Positions 1-9,199 are shown, numbered from the stretch's first letter. The stretch is 45,635 bases of DNA from Sphingomonas sp. (GCA_025980335.1 JAICXO010000003.1:1-45635), one strand, 5' to 3'. The notes: generated by a model not told the origin, from the letters alone. Translations and numbers: made by a program.

Positions 1-907
1 AGGCCTCGACGAGCGATTCCATGCAATGGCCGCCAAGGTCGGTGAACAGCGCGGCGAGCGCGGTGTCGTCATGCTGCTTGAGGAACGATGTAGCGACCTT
101 GCCGAGCTCCGCCTGAATGCGTGCTCGCCACGCAGCGCCGCCCTGGTAGTGAAGCGCGGACAGCTCGGCGTTCGACAGCTTCTCGAACCAATCCTCCAGC
201 GCCGGATTGGCATCGAGCGTCCGCTGGAGCCGCTTGCCATACCGCAGCTCGACGATTCGCCAGCCGCAGCTTTTGAAGATCTCGTCGAAGCGCTCGAACA
301 TGCGGTCGGCGCTGGTCGCGTCGAGGCTCTGGCGGTTGTAGTCGACGATCCACCACAGGTTGCGCACGTCGTGCTTCGCGCCCTCGATGATCGCTTCGTA
401 GATATTGCCTTCGTCGAGCTCGGCATCGCCGATCAGCGCGACGAAGCGGCCGCGGTCGGCCTCGTCGAGCCAGCCGTGCGCCGTCAGATAGTCCTGAACC
501 AAACTCGCGAAGAGCGTGACCGCGACTCCGAGGCCGACCGACCCGGTCGAGAAATCGACCGGGATCCTGTCCTTTGTCCGGCTCGGATAGCTTTGCGCAC
601 CACCGAAGCCGCGAAATCGCTCGAGCATCTCGCGCGACTGGTTGCCGAGCAGATAATGGATCGCGTGGAGCAATGGTCCGGCGTGCGGCTTGACCGCGAC
701 CCGGTCGTTCGGCCCGAGCGCATGGAAATAGAGCGCGGCCATGATCGCGCTCATCGACGCGCAGCTCGCCTGATGGCCGCCGACTTTCAGTCCGTCGGCA
801 TTCTCGCGGACGTGATTGGCGTGGTGAATGGTCCACGCCGACAACCACCGCAGCCGATCGTCGATCGTCTTCAGTGCTTCAATGTCGATAGTCACAGGCT
901 TGAGCAT
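1..907 (-). CDS. Pyruvate dehydrogenase E1 (AceE-like)/transketolase-family protein, partial (runs off left edge)
   Basis: Missing from the ORF track because it has no stop in the window. Minus-strand reading from ATG at 907 gives MLKPVTIDIEALKTIDDRLRWLSAWTIHHANHVRENADGLKVGGHQASCASMSAIMAALYFHALGPNDRVAVKPHAGPLLHAIHYLLGNQ...GDAELDEGNIYEAI..., open to base 1; ThDP-binding E1/transketolase style. Confidence 0.82.
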   Translation of the reverse strand, partial: MLKPVTIDIEALKTIDDRLRWLSAWTIHHANHVRENADGLKVGGHQASCASMSAIMAALYFHALGPNDRVAVKPHAGPLLHAIHYLLGNQSREMLERFRGFGGAQSYPSRTKDRIPVDFSTGSVGLGVAVTLFASLVQDYLTAHGWLDEADRGRFVALIGDAELDEGNIYEAIIEGAKHDVRNLWWIVDYNRQSLDATSADRMFERFDEIFKSCGWRIVELRYGKRLQRTLDANPALEDWFEKLSNAELSALHYQGGAAWRARIQAELGKVATSFLKQHDDTALAALFTDLGGHCMESLVEA

Positions 908-939
908 GATGCCGCCCTAGCGGCTCGCTGCGCCGCGGC

Positions 940-1914
940 CTATCCCTCCGGAACGCCGCGAAACGTGTCGAGCGCGTCGAAGATCGCGGAGATGCCGGCG
1001 CGTTCCTCGGCGCTCAGCTCGGGGCGCCAAGTGTCGAACAGCAGGATGATCCGAAGCTCGCCGGAGGGGTTCTTCGCTTCATGCTCCATGCTGTCGTCGA
1101 AGATCAGCAGCTTGCCCTGCTCCCACTGCCGCGTCTCGTTGCCGACCCGCAGCCAGCACCCCGCGGGAACGATCAGCGGCAAATGGCAGATCAGGCGGCA
1201 ATTGAGGATGCCGGTGTGCGGCGGAATATGCGCGCCGGGCTCGAGACGTGAAAAGAGGACGTCCGGGGTGCGCACGCCGATGCTCGTCAACGGGACGTTC
1301 TCGAGCGCCGCCATGGTTTTCGGGAAGCGCCGGGCATTTTCCTCGACCGGCTTGCCGCCCTTGAACAGGTAGAGCGCCGTCCAGTTCGGGTCTTCGTTGA
1401 GCCCATGGAAATCGCGATTCGGGCGGTCGGGATCGTTCTCGACATAGGGCCGGAAGTCGGCGCCTTCGCTGAGCACGTTCACCAGCTCAGCCCGGATCGC
1501 GTCGGTCGCGCTTTCCATCGCCGGCGCCCAGTCGAACTCCTCGCGTTCGAAGAACTGGCGGGCGGCAAGATACGGATAATAGAAAGCGGCGGGATGCTGC
1601 TGGAAGATTTCCCGCTTGCCCTTCAGCATGTCGAGCGAGTGATTGAGCCGGAGCGAACCAAGCGCGTCGGTCGGCTTGGTATCCGCCACCACGCGCTCGA
1701 GCGAATCGTGGAACTCCTGCGCGCGCTTCTGGATGAAAGCCTGAGCGTTGCGGAGCCGGTCGAGCGTGAGCTGGTCGACGAACCGTGCGGCCTGCGCCGA
1801 CCTGAGCGCGGTCTGATAAAAGATCATTGCGGTCTTCGGATCGCCCGAGCGCAGATAATCGTCGGCGCGGCCGAGCAGCGTGGCGATCTCCGTCCCCGCC
1901 TGGCTGGCGTTCAT
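940..1914 (-). CDS. Aspartyl/asparaginyl beta-hydroxylase family 2OG-Fe(II) dioxygenase
   Basis: 324 aa; HIPPHTGILNCRLICHLPLIVP...GKLLIFDDSMEHEAKN...RIILLFDTWRPELS is typical of the AspH fold; N-terminal TPR-like region. Confidence 0.85.
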   Translation of the reverse strand: MNASQAGTEIATLLGRADDYLRSGDPKTAMIFYQTALRSAQAARFVDQLTLDRLRNAQAFIQKRAQEFHDSLERVVADTKPTDALGSLRLNHSLDMLKGKREIFQQHPAAFYYPYLAARQFFEREEFDWAPAMESATDAIRAELVNVLSEGADFRPYVENDPDRPNRDFHGLNEDPNWTALYLFKGGKPVEENARRFPKTMAALENVPLTSIGVRTPDVLFSRLEPGAHIPPHTGILNCRLICHLPLIVPAGCWLRVGNETRQWEQGKLLIFDDSMEHEAKNPSGELRIILLFDTWRPELSAEERAGISAIFDALDTFRGVPEG

Positions 1915-2282
1915 GCAGCCTCCGCCTCGCGCTCGCCGTCGAACCGCGCTTGCGCGGCGTGGATGGTGTCGGCGTGCTCCATCGCCCAGCTGACGAGCCC
2001 GCAGATCGGCTTCTGAAGCGAATGGCCGAGCGCGGTCAGCTCATAATCGACGCGCGGCGGAATGCTCGGCGTGACGGTGCGGTTGACGAGGCCGTCGCGC
2101 TCGAGATTGCGCAAGGTCAGCGTCAGCATCCGCTGCGACACGCTCGGGATCTCGCGCCGAAGCTCGTTGAACCGCCGCGGGCCGTCTCCGAGTGTCTGAA
2201 CGACGAGCAGGCTCCACTTGTCGCCGATGCGCTGCAGAAGCGCACTGATCGTCCGGCACACCGGATTGGCTGGGTCTCTCAT
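1911..2282 (-). CDS. HxlR-family winged-helix transcriptional regulator
   Basis: MRDPANPVCRTISALLQRIGDKWSLLVVQTLGDGPRRFNELRREIPSVSQRMLTLTLRNLERDGLVNR; start trimmed from the ORF-track start (2333) to the internal ATG; 4-bp overlap with the downstream gene. Confidence 0.88.
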   Translation of the reverse strand: MRDPANPVCRTISALLQRIGDKWSLLVVQTLGDGPRRFNELRREIPSVSQRMLTLTLRNLERDGLVNRTVTPSIPPRVDYELTALGHSLQKPICGLVSWAMEHADTIHAAQARFDGEREAEAA

Positions 2283-2411
2283 TGCTCGGTCACCTCGATG
2301 TTCCCGTCTCACATATTTGTTCGTCCGCCACAAAAAAGTGCGTTCTTGCGGGCGGCCGGATCACGGTTATCTAGGGTGCCTCGGTAACAAATCCATACCT
2401 AGGAGGCAATA

Positions 2412-2963
2412 GTGACCATCTTGCATATCGACAGCAGCATCAATGGCGAGAACAGCGCCAGCCGCGCGATCAGCCGATCGATCGTCGACCAGCTTCGCGC
2501 CGGCGATCCGCAGGCGCGGGTCGTTACCCGCGATCTCGTTTCCGAACCGCTGCCCCACCTGACGCTAGACGCCTTCGCCGACACCACGGTGCTCGACGAG
2601 TTCCTCGCTGCGGACACGATCGTCATCGGTGCCCCGATGTACAATTTCACTCTTCCGACGCAGCTCAAGTCATGGCTCGACCGAATCCTCATCGCGGGCA
2701 AGACCTTCCGCTACACCGAAAGTGGCCCCGAGGGGTTGGCCGGACGCAAACGGGTGATCGTCGCCCTGGCGCGGGGCGGCTTCTACGACCAGGGCTCGCC
2801 CGCGAGCGCGCTCGAACATCTCGAGACCTATCTTACCGGCGTATTCAACTTCATCGGCATCGAACCCGAGTTCGTCGCCGCGGATGGGCTCAACATTGGC
2901 CCCGAGCAGCGCGAGGCCTCGATCAGCCAGGCGCTCGGCGAAACCGTGCGTCTCGCGGCCTGA
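2412..2963 (+). CDS. azoR: FMN-dependent NADH-azoreductase
   Basis: MTILHIDSSINGENSASRAISRSIVDQL...PMYNFTLPTQLKSWLDRILIAGKTFRYTESGPEGL; AGGAGG RBS; divergent from HxlR regulator. Confidence 0.9.
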   Translation: MTILHIDSSINGENSASRAISRSIVDQLRAGDPQARVVTRDLVSEPLPHLTLDAFADTTVLDEFLAADTIVIGAPMYNFTLPTQLKSWLDRILIAGKTFRYTESGPEGLAGRKRVIVALARGGFYDQGSPASALEHLETYLTGVFNFIGIEPEFVAADGLNIGPEQREASISQALGETVRLAA

Positions 2964-3026
2964 GGAACCTCAATTCATGGAGCGGCGGCGGGAGGTCATG
3001 CGTTCTTCCCGCCGAAGGAGACCGAC

Positions 3027-3275
3027 ATGAGCGAACTCGACGCCAAAGACCGTCATCATCTCAAGGATAGCCAATATGCGTTCCCGAAGGAGCGCAAGGA
3101 ACCGATCGAGGACGCGAGCCACGTCCGCAACGCGATTGCGCGGTTCGACCAGGTCGAAGGCGTGTCCGACAAGGAAAAGGACGAAGCCTGGGACCGGATC
3201 AAGAAGGCGGCGAAGAAATACGGGGTCGATGTCCACGAAAAGAGCTGGCGCGAGCTCGGCAAGAAGAAGGATTAG
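3027..3275 (+). CDS. Small conserved hypothetical protein (DUF6582-like)
   Basis: 82 aa, MSELDAKDRHHLKDSQYAFPKERKEPIEDASHVRNAIARFDQVEGVSDKEKDEAWDRIKKAAKKYGVDVHEKSW; RBS aaggag upstream. Confidence 0.75.
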   Translation: MSELDAKDRHHLKDSQYAFPKERKEPIEDASHVRNAIARFDQVEGVSDKEKDEAWDRIKKAAKKYGVDVHEKSWRELGKKKD

Positions 3276-3850
3276 GTGCCGAGCGTCGCGTGCCAATAGC
3301 GCGCGATATAGAAAAGGATGAGCGCCGCGGGGATCAGGTAATCGAGCCAGCGGACGCGTAGGGCCGCAAGTAAGATGAAGCCGGCGACCGGCGCGAGGAC
3401 TCGAATCCAATCGACGGCGCTCGCCGGCCCGGTTCCGGCGGCGTTCGTCGCTCCGAAGACCAGCCAGAACACGAAATACATCAGCTGATAGGCGGCGAAG
3501 AGTCCCCAGAAATAGCGCCGGCGCTGCTCGTAAATTGCGCCGAGGCTACAATCGTCTGAGGGCTCGTCGGGGAGGCTTGCGCTGGCGAGCAGCACGAGCA
3601 GGAGCATTTGGACGAACAAACCGAAATAGATCGGGAAGGTGAGCGCGATCGACGAGTTGCGCAGAGTCCATTGGCCGAACCACAGCCGAACGCACTCGAC
3701 GATGACCAGCACGGCGGCGACCAGCGGCCGGCCGTCCCAGCGGATCGTTCGGGCGCGGACGGCGAGCTTGTGGAAGCTGAAGCAGACGTCGGCGAGCGCT
3801 AGGCCCATCAGGATGGTGAGGAGCCCGAGCGAATAATCGAACGGGTTCAT
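3272..3850 (-). CDS. Multi-pass membrane protein of unknown function
   Basis: 192 aa with several hydrophobic segments (LLTILMGLALADVCFSF, VAAVLVIVECVRLWFG, FGLFVQMLLLVLLAS). Confidence 0.65.
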   Translation of the reverse strand: MNPFDYSLGLLTILMGLALADVCFSFHKLAVRARTIRWDGRPLVAAVLVIVECVRLWFGQWTLRNSSIALTFPIYFGLFVQMLLLVLLASASLPDEPSDDCSLGAIYEQRRRYFWGLFAAYQLMYFVFWLVFGATNAAGTGPASAVDWIRVLAPVAGFILLAALRVRWLDYLIPAALILFYIARYWHATLGT

Positions 3851-3857
3851 GCCGCTA

Positions 3858-5186
3858 CTACGCGCTCAGCAACCGCAGCGGGTTCTCGATGAAGCCCTTC
3901 AGCGTTTGCATGAAGCTGGCCGCGTCCCAGCCGTCGACGACGCGGTGGTCGCAGCTCAGCGACAGGTTCATGCGCTTTCGGACTTCGATCTCGCCACCGG
4001 ATGGCACGAGCTTGTCCTCGATTTTATTGACGGCGACGATCGCGACTTGAGGCGGATTGACGACGGGTGTCGACGCAATACCGCCCATCGGCCCGAGGCT
4101 CGAGATGGTGAAGGTCGCGCCGCTGAGCTCCTCGCGGCTCGCCTTGCCGCTTCGGGCCGCATCCGACAGGCGGACGATCTCCGACGCGAGCTCCCACACC
4201 GAGCGAGCCTGCGCGTCGCGGATGGTGGCGACCATCAGGCCGTTCTGTGTCTGCGTCGCAACGCCCATCTGCACCGATCCGTGGCGGGTGACGACCATCG
4301 CCGCGTCGTCGAACGTCGCGTTCAGCATCGGCCATTCGGCGAGGCCGCGGCAGAGCGCTGTAATGAGGAATGGGAGCAGGGTCAGCTTCGGATTGGAGCC
4401 GCGGTCATTATTCATCATCGCGCGCGCGTCTTCGAGCGCGGTGACGTCGAACTCTTCGACCAGCGTGAAATGCTGAATGCGCCGGTTGGCCTCGGCCATG
4501 TTCTCCGCGATCTTGCGCCGAAGCCCGACAACCTTGATCGCCTCGTCCTTCCGAGCGGCGGCCGGGCGGGTTGAGACGGCGCCGCCATTGTAGAGCAGGT
4601 AGGCGTCGAGGTCCGAGTGCCGGATTCGGTCGCTCGCGGTCTTCACCTGGCCGAGGTCGATGCCGAGATCGCGGGCGCGCTGCCGAACGGCGGGGGAGGC
4701 GAGGACGTGCGCTCCCCCTCCCGCTTGCGGGAGGGGGCGGGGGGGTGGGCCTGACGTGCGAGATTGTGGCTCGGACGCGCCCACCGCTTCGCGGCTCCGC
4801 CGCTCTTCCCCTCCCGCAAGTGGTAGGGGAGCAGAGGAGGCGACCGGAATCTCTTCCGCCATTTTTGGCGTCGCCTCGACCGCCCCATCCGCGAGCGGCC
4901 GCTCGTCCTTGCTGTCGGCGACCGGTTCGGCATTGCGGTCGGCGCCTTCGGTCTCGATCACGGCGAGGACCGAGCCGATCGGCACCTGGTCGCCGACTTC
5001 GCCCGCGAGCTCGAGCACCTTTCCCGCGACCGGGCTCTCCATCTCGACCGTCGCCTTGTCGGTCATGAGGTCGGCGATCTGTTGGTCTTCGCCGATCTCG
5101 TCGCCGACCTTCACGTGCCACGCGACGATCTCCGCTTCGGCAATGCCTTCGCCGATGTCGGGCAGCTTGAATTCGTATCTCGCCAT
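3858..5186 (-). CDS. bkdB: 2-oxoacid dehydrogenase E2 (dihydrolipoamide acyltransferase, branched-chain type)
   Basis: N-terminal lipoyl domain (GEGIAEAEIVAWHVKVGDEI...MTDKATVEMESPVAGKV), E3-binding domain (SPAVRQRARDLGIDLGQVK), catalytic DHRVVDGWDAASFM. Confidence 0.93.
   Translation of the reverse strand: MARYEFKLPDIGEGIAEAEIVAWHVKVGDEIGEDQQIADLMTDKATVEMESPVAGKVLELAGEVGDQVPIGSVLAVIETEGADRNAEPVADSKDERPLADGAVEATPKMAEEIPVASSAPLPLAGGEERRSREAVGASEPQSRTSGPPPRPLPQAGGGAHVLASPAVRQRARDLGIDLGQVKTASDRIRHSDLDAYLLYNGGAVSTRPAAARKDEAIKVVGLRRKIAENMAEANRRIQHFTLVEEFDVTALEDARAMMNNDRGSNPKLTLLPFLITALCRGLAEWPMLNATFDDAAMVVTRHGSVQMGVATQTQNGLMVATIRDAQARSVWELASEIVRLSDAARSGKASREELSGATFTISSLGPMGGIASTPVVNPPQVAIVAVNKIEDKLVPSGGEIEVRKRMNLSLSCDHRVVDGWDAASFMQTLKGFIENPLRLLSA
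4711..4832. repeat. REP-like palindromic repeat embedded in frame in the E2 interdomain linker
   Basis: Inverted arms gctccccctcccgcttgcgggaggggg ... cccctcccgcaagtggtaggggagc; encodes APLPLAGGEERRSREAVGASEPQSRTSGPPPRPLPQAGGGAH between lipoyl and E3-binding domains. Confidence 0.75.
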
Positions 5187-6200
5187 CTATTCCGCCATCA
5201 CTTTTTCGAGGGCGCGCTTCATGCGCTTTGGGCCGGGAAAATAGGCCCATTCGTAGGCGTGCGGGTAGGGCGTGTCCCAGCCGGTCACGCGCTCGACCGG
5301 CGCTTCGAGATGATAAAAGCAGCGCTCCTGGACAAGTGCGACGAGCTCGGCGCCGAAGCCGCTGGTCCGCGGGGCTTCGTGCACCACCAGGCAGCGGCCG
5401 GTCTTCTCGACCGAGCGCTCGATCGCCTCGATGTCGAGCGGCACGAGCGTCCTCAAGTCGATCACCTCGGCATCGATGCCCTGCTCCTCGACCGACGCGA
5501 GCGCGACATGGACCATCGTGCCCCAGGCGAGCACGGTCAGGTCGGCGCCTTCGCGCACGACCGCGGCCTTGCCGAGCGGCACGGTGTAATGGCCCTCCGG
5601 CACTTCGCTCGCCGGATGCTTGGACCAGGGCTTCACGGGCTTGTCGTGATGCCCGTCGAACGGGCCGTTGTAGATGCGCTTGGGCTCGAAGAAGATCACC
5701 GGGTCGGGATCCTCGATTGCGGCGATCAGCAGCCCTTTGGCGTCGTACGGGTTCGCCGGGACGACGACCTTCAGCCCGGCGATGTGCGTGAACAGCGATT
5801 CAGGCGATTGGCTGTGGGTCTGACCGCCGAAAATCCCGCCTCCATAGGGTGTGCGGATCACCATCGGCATCGCCCACTCGGCGGCGGTGCGATACCGGAT
5901 TTTCGCAACTTCGCTGACGATCTGGTCGTAACCAGGGTAGATATAGTCGGCGAACTGAATCTCGATCACGGGCTTGAGCCCGTAGGCCGCCATTCCGACG
6001 GCGGTCGCGACGATTCCGCCCTCGCTGATCGGCGCGTCGAACACGCGGGTCTTGCCGAACTGCTTCTGGAGTCCCTCGGTGACCCGGAAGACACCGCCGA
6101 AATAGCCGATGTCCTCGCCGAAGACGACGACGTCCTCGTCGCGCGCCATCGTCACCTTGTGCGCGTCGTTGAGCGCCTGGATCATGTTGAAGGTCGGCAT
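5187..6200 (-). CDS. bkdA2: 2-oxoacid dehydrogenase E1 beta subunit (branched-chain type)
   Basis: MPTFNMIQALNDAHKVTMARDEDVVVFGEDIGYFGGVFRVTEGLQKQFG...; start taken at 6200, overlapping the E1alpha stop; adjacent to E2. Confidence 0.92.
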   Translation of the reverse strand: MPTFNMIQALNDAHKVTMARDEDVVVFGEDIGYFGGVFRVTEGLQKQFGKTRVFDAPISEGGIVATAVGMAAYGLKPVIEIQFADYIYPGYDQIVSEVAKIRYRTAAEWAMPMVIRTPYGGGIFGGQTHSQSPESLFTHIAGLKVVVPANPYDAKGLLIAAIEDPDPVIFFEPKRIYNGPFDGHHDKPVKPWSKHPASEVPEGHYTVPLGKAAVVREGADLTVLAWGTMVHVALASVEEQGIDAEVIDLRTLVPLDIEAIERSVEKTGRCLVVHEAPRTSGFGAELVALVQERCFYHLEAPVERVTGWDTPYPHAYEWAYFPGPKRMKRALEKVMAE

Positions 6201-7468
6201 CAGTCGCGTGCCTCCGCGACCGCCTGGTCGCGCTGCTCGGCGAGATTCCACGGGACGTCCGCATAGACGTCATCGAACATGCTCTCGATATCGTCCTTGC
6301 CCTGCTGCGGCAGGATTCCGAGCTTTTCGGACTCTTTCTGCGCGGCGCGCACCTCCGCGTCGGCCTGCGCAGCCATGGCGGCGTGCCGGTCGTCGTCCCA
6401 CTCGCCCAGCGCGACCAAGTGCGCCTTGAGCCGCTCGATCGGGTCGCCGAGCGGCCACGCCTTCGCCTCGCTCGCCGGCCGGTAGCCCGACGGGTCGTCC
6501 GAGGTCGAATGCCCTTCGGCGCGATAGGTGAAGAATTCGATCAGCGTCGGCCCGTGACCCGAGCGAGCCCGCTCCGCGGCCCACTTGACGGCTGCATAGA
6601 CCGCGAGCGCGTCGTTGCCGTCGACGCGAACCCCGGCGATCCCGTAGCCGATCGCGCGCTGGGCGAATGTCGCGCGCTCGGCGCCGGCGATTCCCGAAAA
6701 GCTCGAGATCGCCCATTGGTTGTTCACCGCGGCGAGTACGACCGGCACGTTGTAGACCGCCGCAAAGGTCATCGCGCTGTGGAAGTCACCCTCGGCAGTG
6801 GCGCCGTCGCCGACCCAGCCCATCGCGATCCGGCTGTCGCCCTTGATCGCGCTCGCCATCGCCCAGCCAACCGCCTGCGGGAATTGGGTCGCGAGATTGC
6901 CCGAAATGGAAAAGAAGCCGTGCGCCTTGTCCGAATACATGATCGGCAGCTGGCGGCCCTTCAGCTTGTCGCCCTTGTTCGAATAGATCTGACACATCAT
7001 TTCCGTCAGCGGATAGCCGCGCGCGATGAGCAGCCCCTGCTGGCGGTAGGTCGGGAAATGCATGTCTTCGCGGCCGAGCGCGGCTGCGGCCGCGACCGCG
7101 ATTGCCTCCTCGCCAGCGCACTTCATATAGAAGCTGGTCTTCCCCTGCCGCTGCGCCCGGTACATTCGGTCGTCGAAGATGCGGACCGTGACCATGTCGC
7201 GCAGCATTGTCCTGAGCGTGTCGGCATCAAGCTTCGGGTCCCACGGCCCGACCGCCCGATGGTCATCCCCGAGCACGCGGACGAGCGCAGTGGTAAGCGG
7301 GTAGGTTTCGGTCGCGGGGGCGCTGGTATCCGGTCGCGGCGCTGTCCCGGCGCGGGGAATGTTCAGGCCGGAAAAGTCGGGCGTATCGCCCGGTCGGAAC
7401 GCCGGCTCCGGCACGTGAAGCTCGAGCTTCGGCGCATTGCGGCGCAGGTTGGGGTCCTTCTGGCTCAT
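6200..7468 (-). CDS. bkdA1: 2-oxoacid dehydrogenase E1 alpha subunit (branched-chain type)
   Basis: MSQKDPNLRRNAPKLELHVPEPAFRPGDTPDF...GDGATAEGDFHSAMTFAAVYNVPVVLAAVNNQWAISS; internal ATG preferred over the 7510 ORF-track start. Confidence 0.92.
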   Translation of the reverse strand: MSQKDPNLRRNAPKLELHVPEPAFRPGDTPDFSGLNIPRAGTAPRPDTSAPATETYPLTTALVRVLGDDHRAVGPWDPKLDADTLRTMLRDMVTVRIFDDRMYRAQRQGKTSFYMKCAGEEAIAVAAAAALGREDMHFPTYRQQGLLIARGYPLTEMMCQIYSNKGDKLKGRQLPIMYSDKAHGFFSISGNLATQFPQAVGWAMASAIKGDSRIAMGWVGDGATAEGDFHSAMTFAAVYNVPVVLAAVNNQWAISSFSGIAGAERATFAQRAIGYGIAGVRVDGNDALAVYAAVKWAAERARSGHGPTLIEFFTYRAEGHSTSDDPSGYRPASEAKAWPLGDPIERLKAHLVALGEWDDDRHAAMAAQADAEVRAAQKESEKLGILPQQGKDDIESMFDDVYADVPWNLAEQRDQAVAEARD

Positions 7469-7571
7469 CGGTTCGCGCGAGCGCTTAGTCCGGACTCGAA
7501 CGGGCGGCAACTGGTGTAGTCAACGAAGCTTTACATTGACCTTCCGCCGGGCCGAACGCTACGGCGCGCCC

Positions 7572-7862
7572 ATGGCCGATTCCGTTTCCGACACGCCGCC
7601 CGACCGCCTCTCGCTCGACCCGCGCAGCGACTATTTCGACGAGGCGCTGCTCGAGCGCGGCGTCGGCATCAAGTTCAATGGGCAGGAAAAGACGAATGTG
7701 ATCGAATATTCGATTTCGGAAGGCTGGATCCGCGTTGCCGCCGGACGCAGCCGCGACCGCTACGGCCAGCCGATGACGATCAAGCTCAACGGCAAGGTCG
7801 AACCCTATTTCGAGAGACCCGCCGCGGGGGATTCTCAGGAGGAAGAAGCCTCCGAAGGCTGA
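7572..7862 (+). CDS. DUF3297 family protein
   Basis: MADSVSDTPPDRLSLDPRSDYFDEALLERGVGIKFNGQEKTNVIEYSISEGWIRVAAGRSRDRYGQPMTIKLNGKVEPYF; start moved in from the ORF-track 7437. Confidence 0.85.
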   Translation: MADSVSDTPPDRLSLDPRSDYFDEALLERGVGIKFNGQEKTNVIEYSISEGWIRVAAGRSRDRYGQPMTIKLNGKVEPYFERPAAGDSQEEEASEG

Positions 7863-8050
7863 TCCTCGTTCTCGCGCTTATGATCGCGCCATTTCTTGAA
7901 CGCCCAGCCGCCGAGCGCGAGCGCAGCGAGCGTGGGGACGCTGCGCTTCGCAAGGGCGGCGGCACCGTAGCCGAGCGCCGCTCCCTTTGCGCCTTCGCTC
8001 TTGCCGGCGACCTTGTCGCCGATCCACGCGCCCAACAGCTTGCCGATCAT
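7835..8050 (-). CDS. Small hypothetical Gly/Ala-rich protein
   Basis: 71 aa MIGKLLGAWIGDKVAGKSEGAKGAALGYGAAALAKRSVPTLAALALGGWAFKKWRDHKRE; convergent 28-bp overlap with DUF3297. Confidence 0.55.
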   Translation of the reverse strand: MIGKLLGAWIGDKVAGKSEGAKGAALGYGAAALAKRSVPTLAALALGGWAFKKWRDHKRENEDQPSEASSS

Positions 8051-8199
8051 CCCTGAAGCTCCCTTCTGTTCCTGAAGGCATCAGCGCGGAGAGCGCGGCG
8101 AATGTTCCGCCGGACCGCGTGGGATTTTCCGCCAACTCTTGGTTCGCAAATTCTCCCATCCGCCGATCATCGCAGGTGTTTTCCCGCGGTTTTCCGCGA

Positions 8200-8217
8200 T
8201 TGGCACACTCCTTGATT
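8200..8217 (+). promoter_or_regulatory. Candidate sigma54 (-24/-12) promoter of the psp operon
   Basis: T-TGGCAC-ACTCC-TTGATT resembles TGGCAC-N5-TTGCW; genes downstream are psp genes, which are sigma54/PspF controlled in enterobacteria. Confidence 0.55.
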
Positions 8218-8271
8218 AGTCATGTTCATCGGCCGGCAAGCAAACCCGCTGGTCCGAAAAGGAGAATTCAA

Positions 8272-8409
8272 ATGTCGTCGCAGTCGCCTTTCACCCGGAC
8301 CCTGGTCGCCATCGCGGCGGCGCTCTTCATGAGCACGATCGCGGTCGGCGCAGCGGTTGGCCCGGCCCATGTCGACGCCACGCAGGTTCAGGGTGCCGTC
8401 AATGCCTGA
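8272..8409 (+). CDS. 45-aa secreted/membrane microprotein upstream of pspA
   Basis: MSSQSPFTRTLVAIAAALFMSTIAVGAAVGPAHVDATQVQGAVNA; strong RBS aaaaggag before ATG; overlaps the next ORF (ATGCCTGA). Confidence 0.6.
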   Translation: MSSQSPFTRTLVAIAAALFMSTIAVGAAVGPAHVDATQVQGAVNA

Positions 8410-9187
8410 GCTCGAAGTCCTCGAAGCCAAGCTCCCGGTCCGCACCCCTCGCCTGATCGAGGTCGAGACCGAGCCGAAGTCAGGGCGTTTTGCCCCGGTC
8501 GCCGGATGGCTCAGCGGTCCCGTGTTCAGCCGTGCCCGTGACATTTTCGCGGCGAACATGGCCGAGCTTCTCGACCGGGCAGAAGACCCGGCGCGGATGA
8601 TCCGGATGATCATCCTCGAGATGGAGGAGACTCTGGTCGAGGTCCGCGCGACTGCTGCCCGGTCGATCGCCGACATCAAGGAGATGCGGCGTGCGGTCGG
8701 CCGGCTCGACGAGCTCCAGACGAACTGGAACGAGAAGGCCGGGCTTGCGCTGGAGAAGGGCCGCGACGACCTCGCCAAGGCGGCGCTGGTCGAAAAGCAG
8801 AAGGCCGGCGAGATGGCCGACAGCCTCCGCGGCGAGCTTGGCCAGATGGAGCAGGTGCTTCGCGGCTACGAGGTCGATATTGCGAAGCTCCAGGGCAAGC
8901 TGCGTGAGGCGCGGGCGCGGCAGAACGCCATCGCCGTAAGGTTCGAGAGTGCCCTTACCCGGGCGAAGGCCCGCGAGGTCATGCACGGCAGCCGGACGCT
9001 CGATGCGTTTGCCAAGTTCGAGCTTCTCGAGCGCCGCGCGGATTTCGCCGAAGGTCGCTGCGACGCACTCGGGATCAGCAGTCTCGAGGACGAGATCGAT
9101 CAACTCACGGCGTCGGAAGCGATCGACGCCGAACTGGAAGCCATGAAAGCCGCGCGTGCTGCCCAACTTCGGGCGCGGGCGAATTAA
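8402..9187 (+). CDS. pspA: Phage shock protein A (PspA/IM30)
   Basis: FSRARDIFAANMAELLDRAEDPARMIRMIILEMEETLVEVRATAARSIADIKEMRRAVGRLDELQ; alternative GTG start at 8521 would match the canonical PspA N-terminus. Confidence 0.9.
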   Translation: MPELEVLEAKLPVRTPRLIEVETEPKSGRFAPVAGWLSGPVFSRARDIFAANMAELLDRAEDPARMIRMIILEMEETLVEVRATAARSIADIKEMRRAVGRLDELQTNWNEKAGLALEKGRDDLAKAALVEKQKAGEMADSLRGELGQMEQVLRGYEVDIAKLQGKLREARARQNAIAVRFESALTRAKAREVMHGSRTLDAFAKFELLERRADFAEGRCDALGISSLEDEIDQLTASEAIDAELEAMKAARAAQLRARAN

Positions 9188-9199
9188 CGAAGGGAAGAC

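Noticed and set aside
26-1372. Long plus-strand ORF (448 aa) at left edge
   Set aside because: Antisense to the AceE-like gene and the Asp hydroxylase; composition is typical of mirror frames in high-GC DNA; no recognisable domain.
5082-6266. 394-aa plus-strand ORF
   Set aside because: Shadow frame of E1 beta; Arg/Asp/His-rich without domain features.
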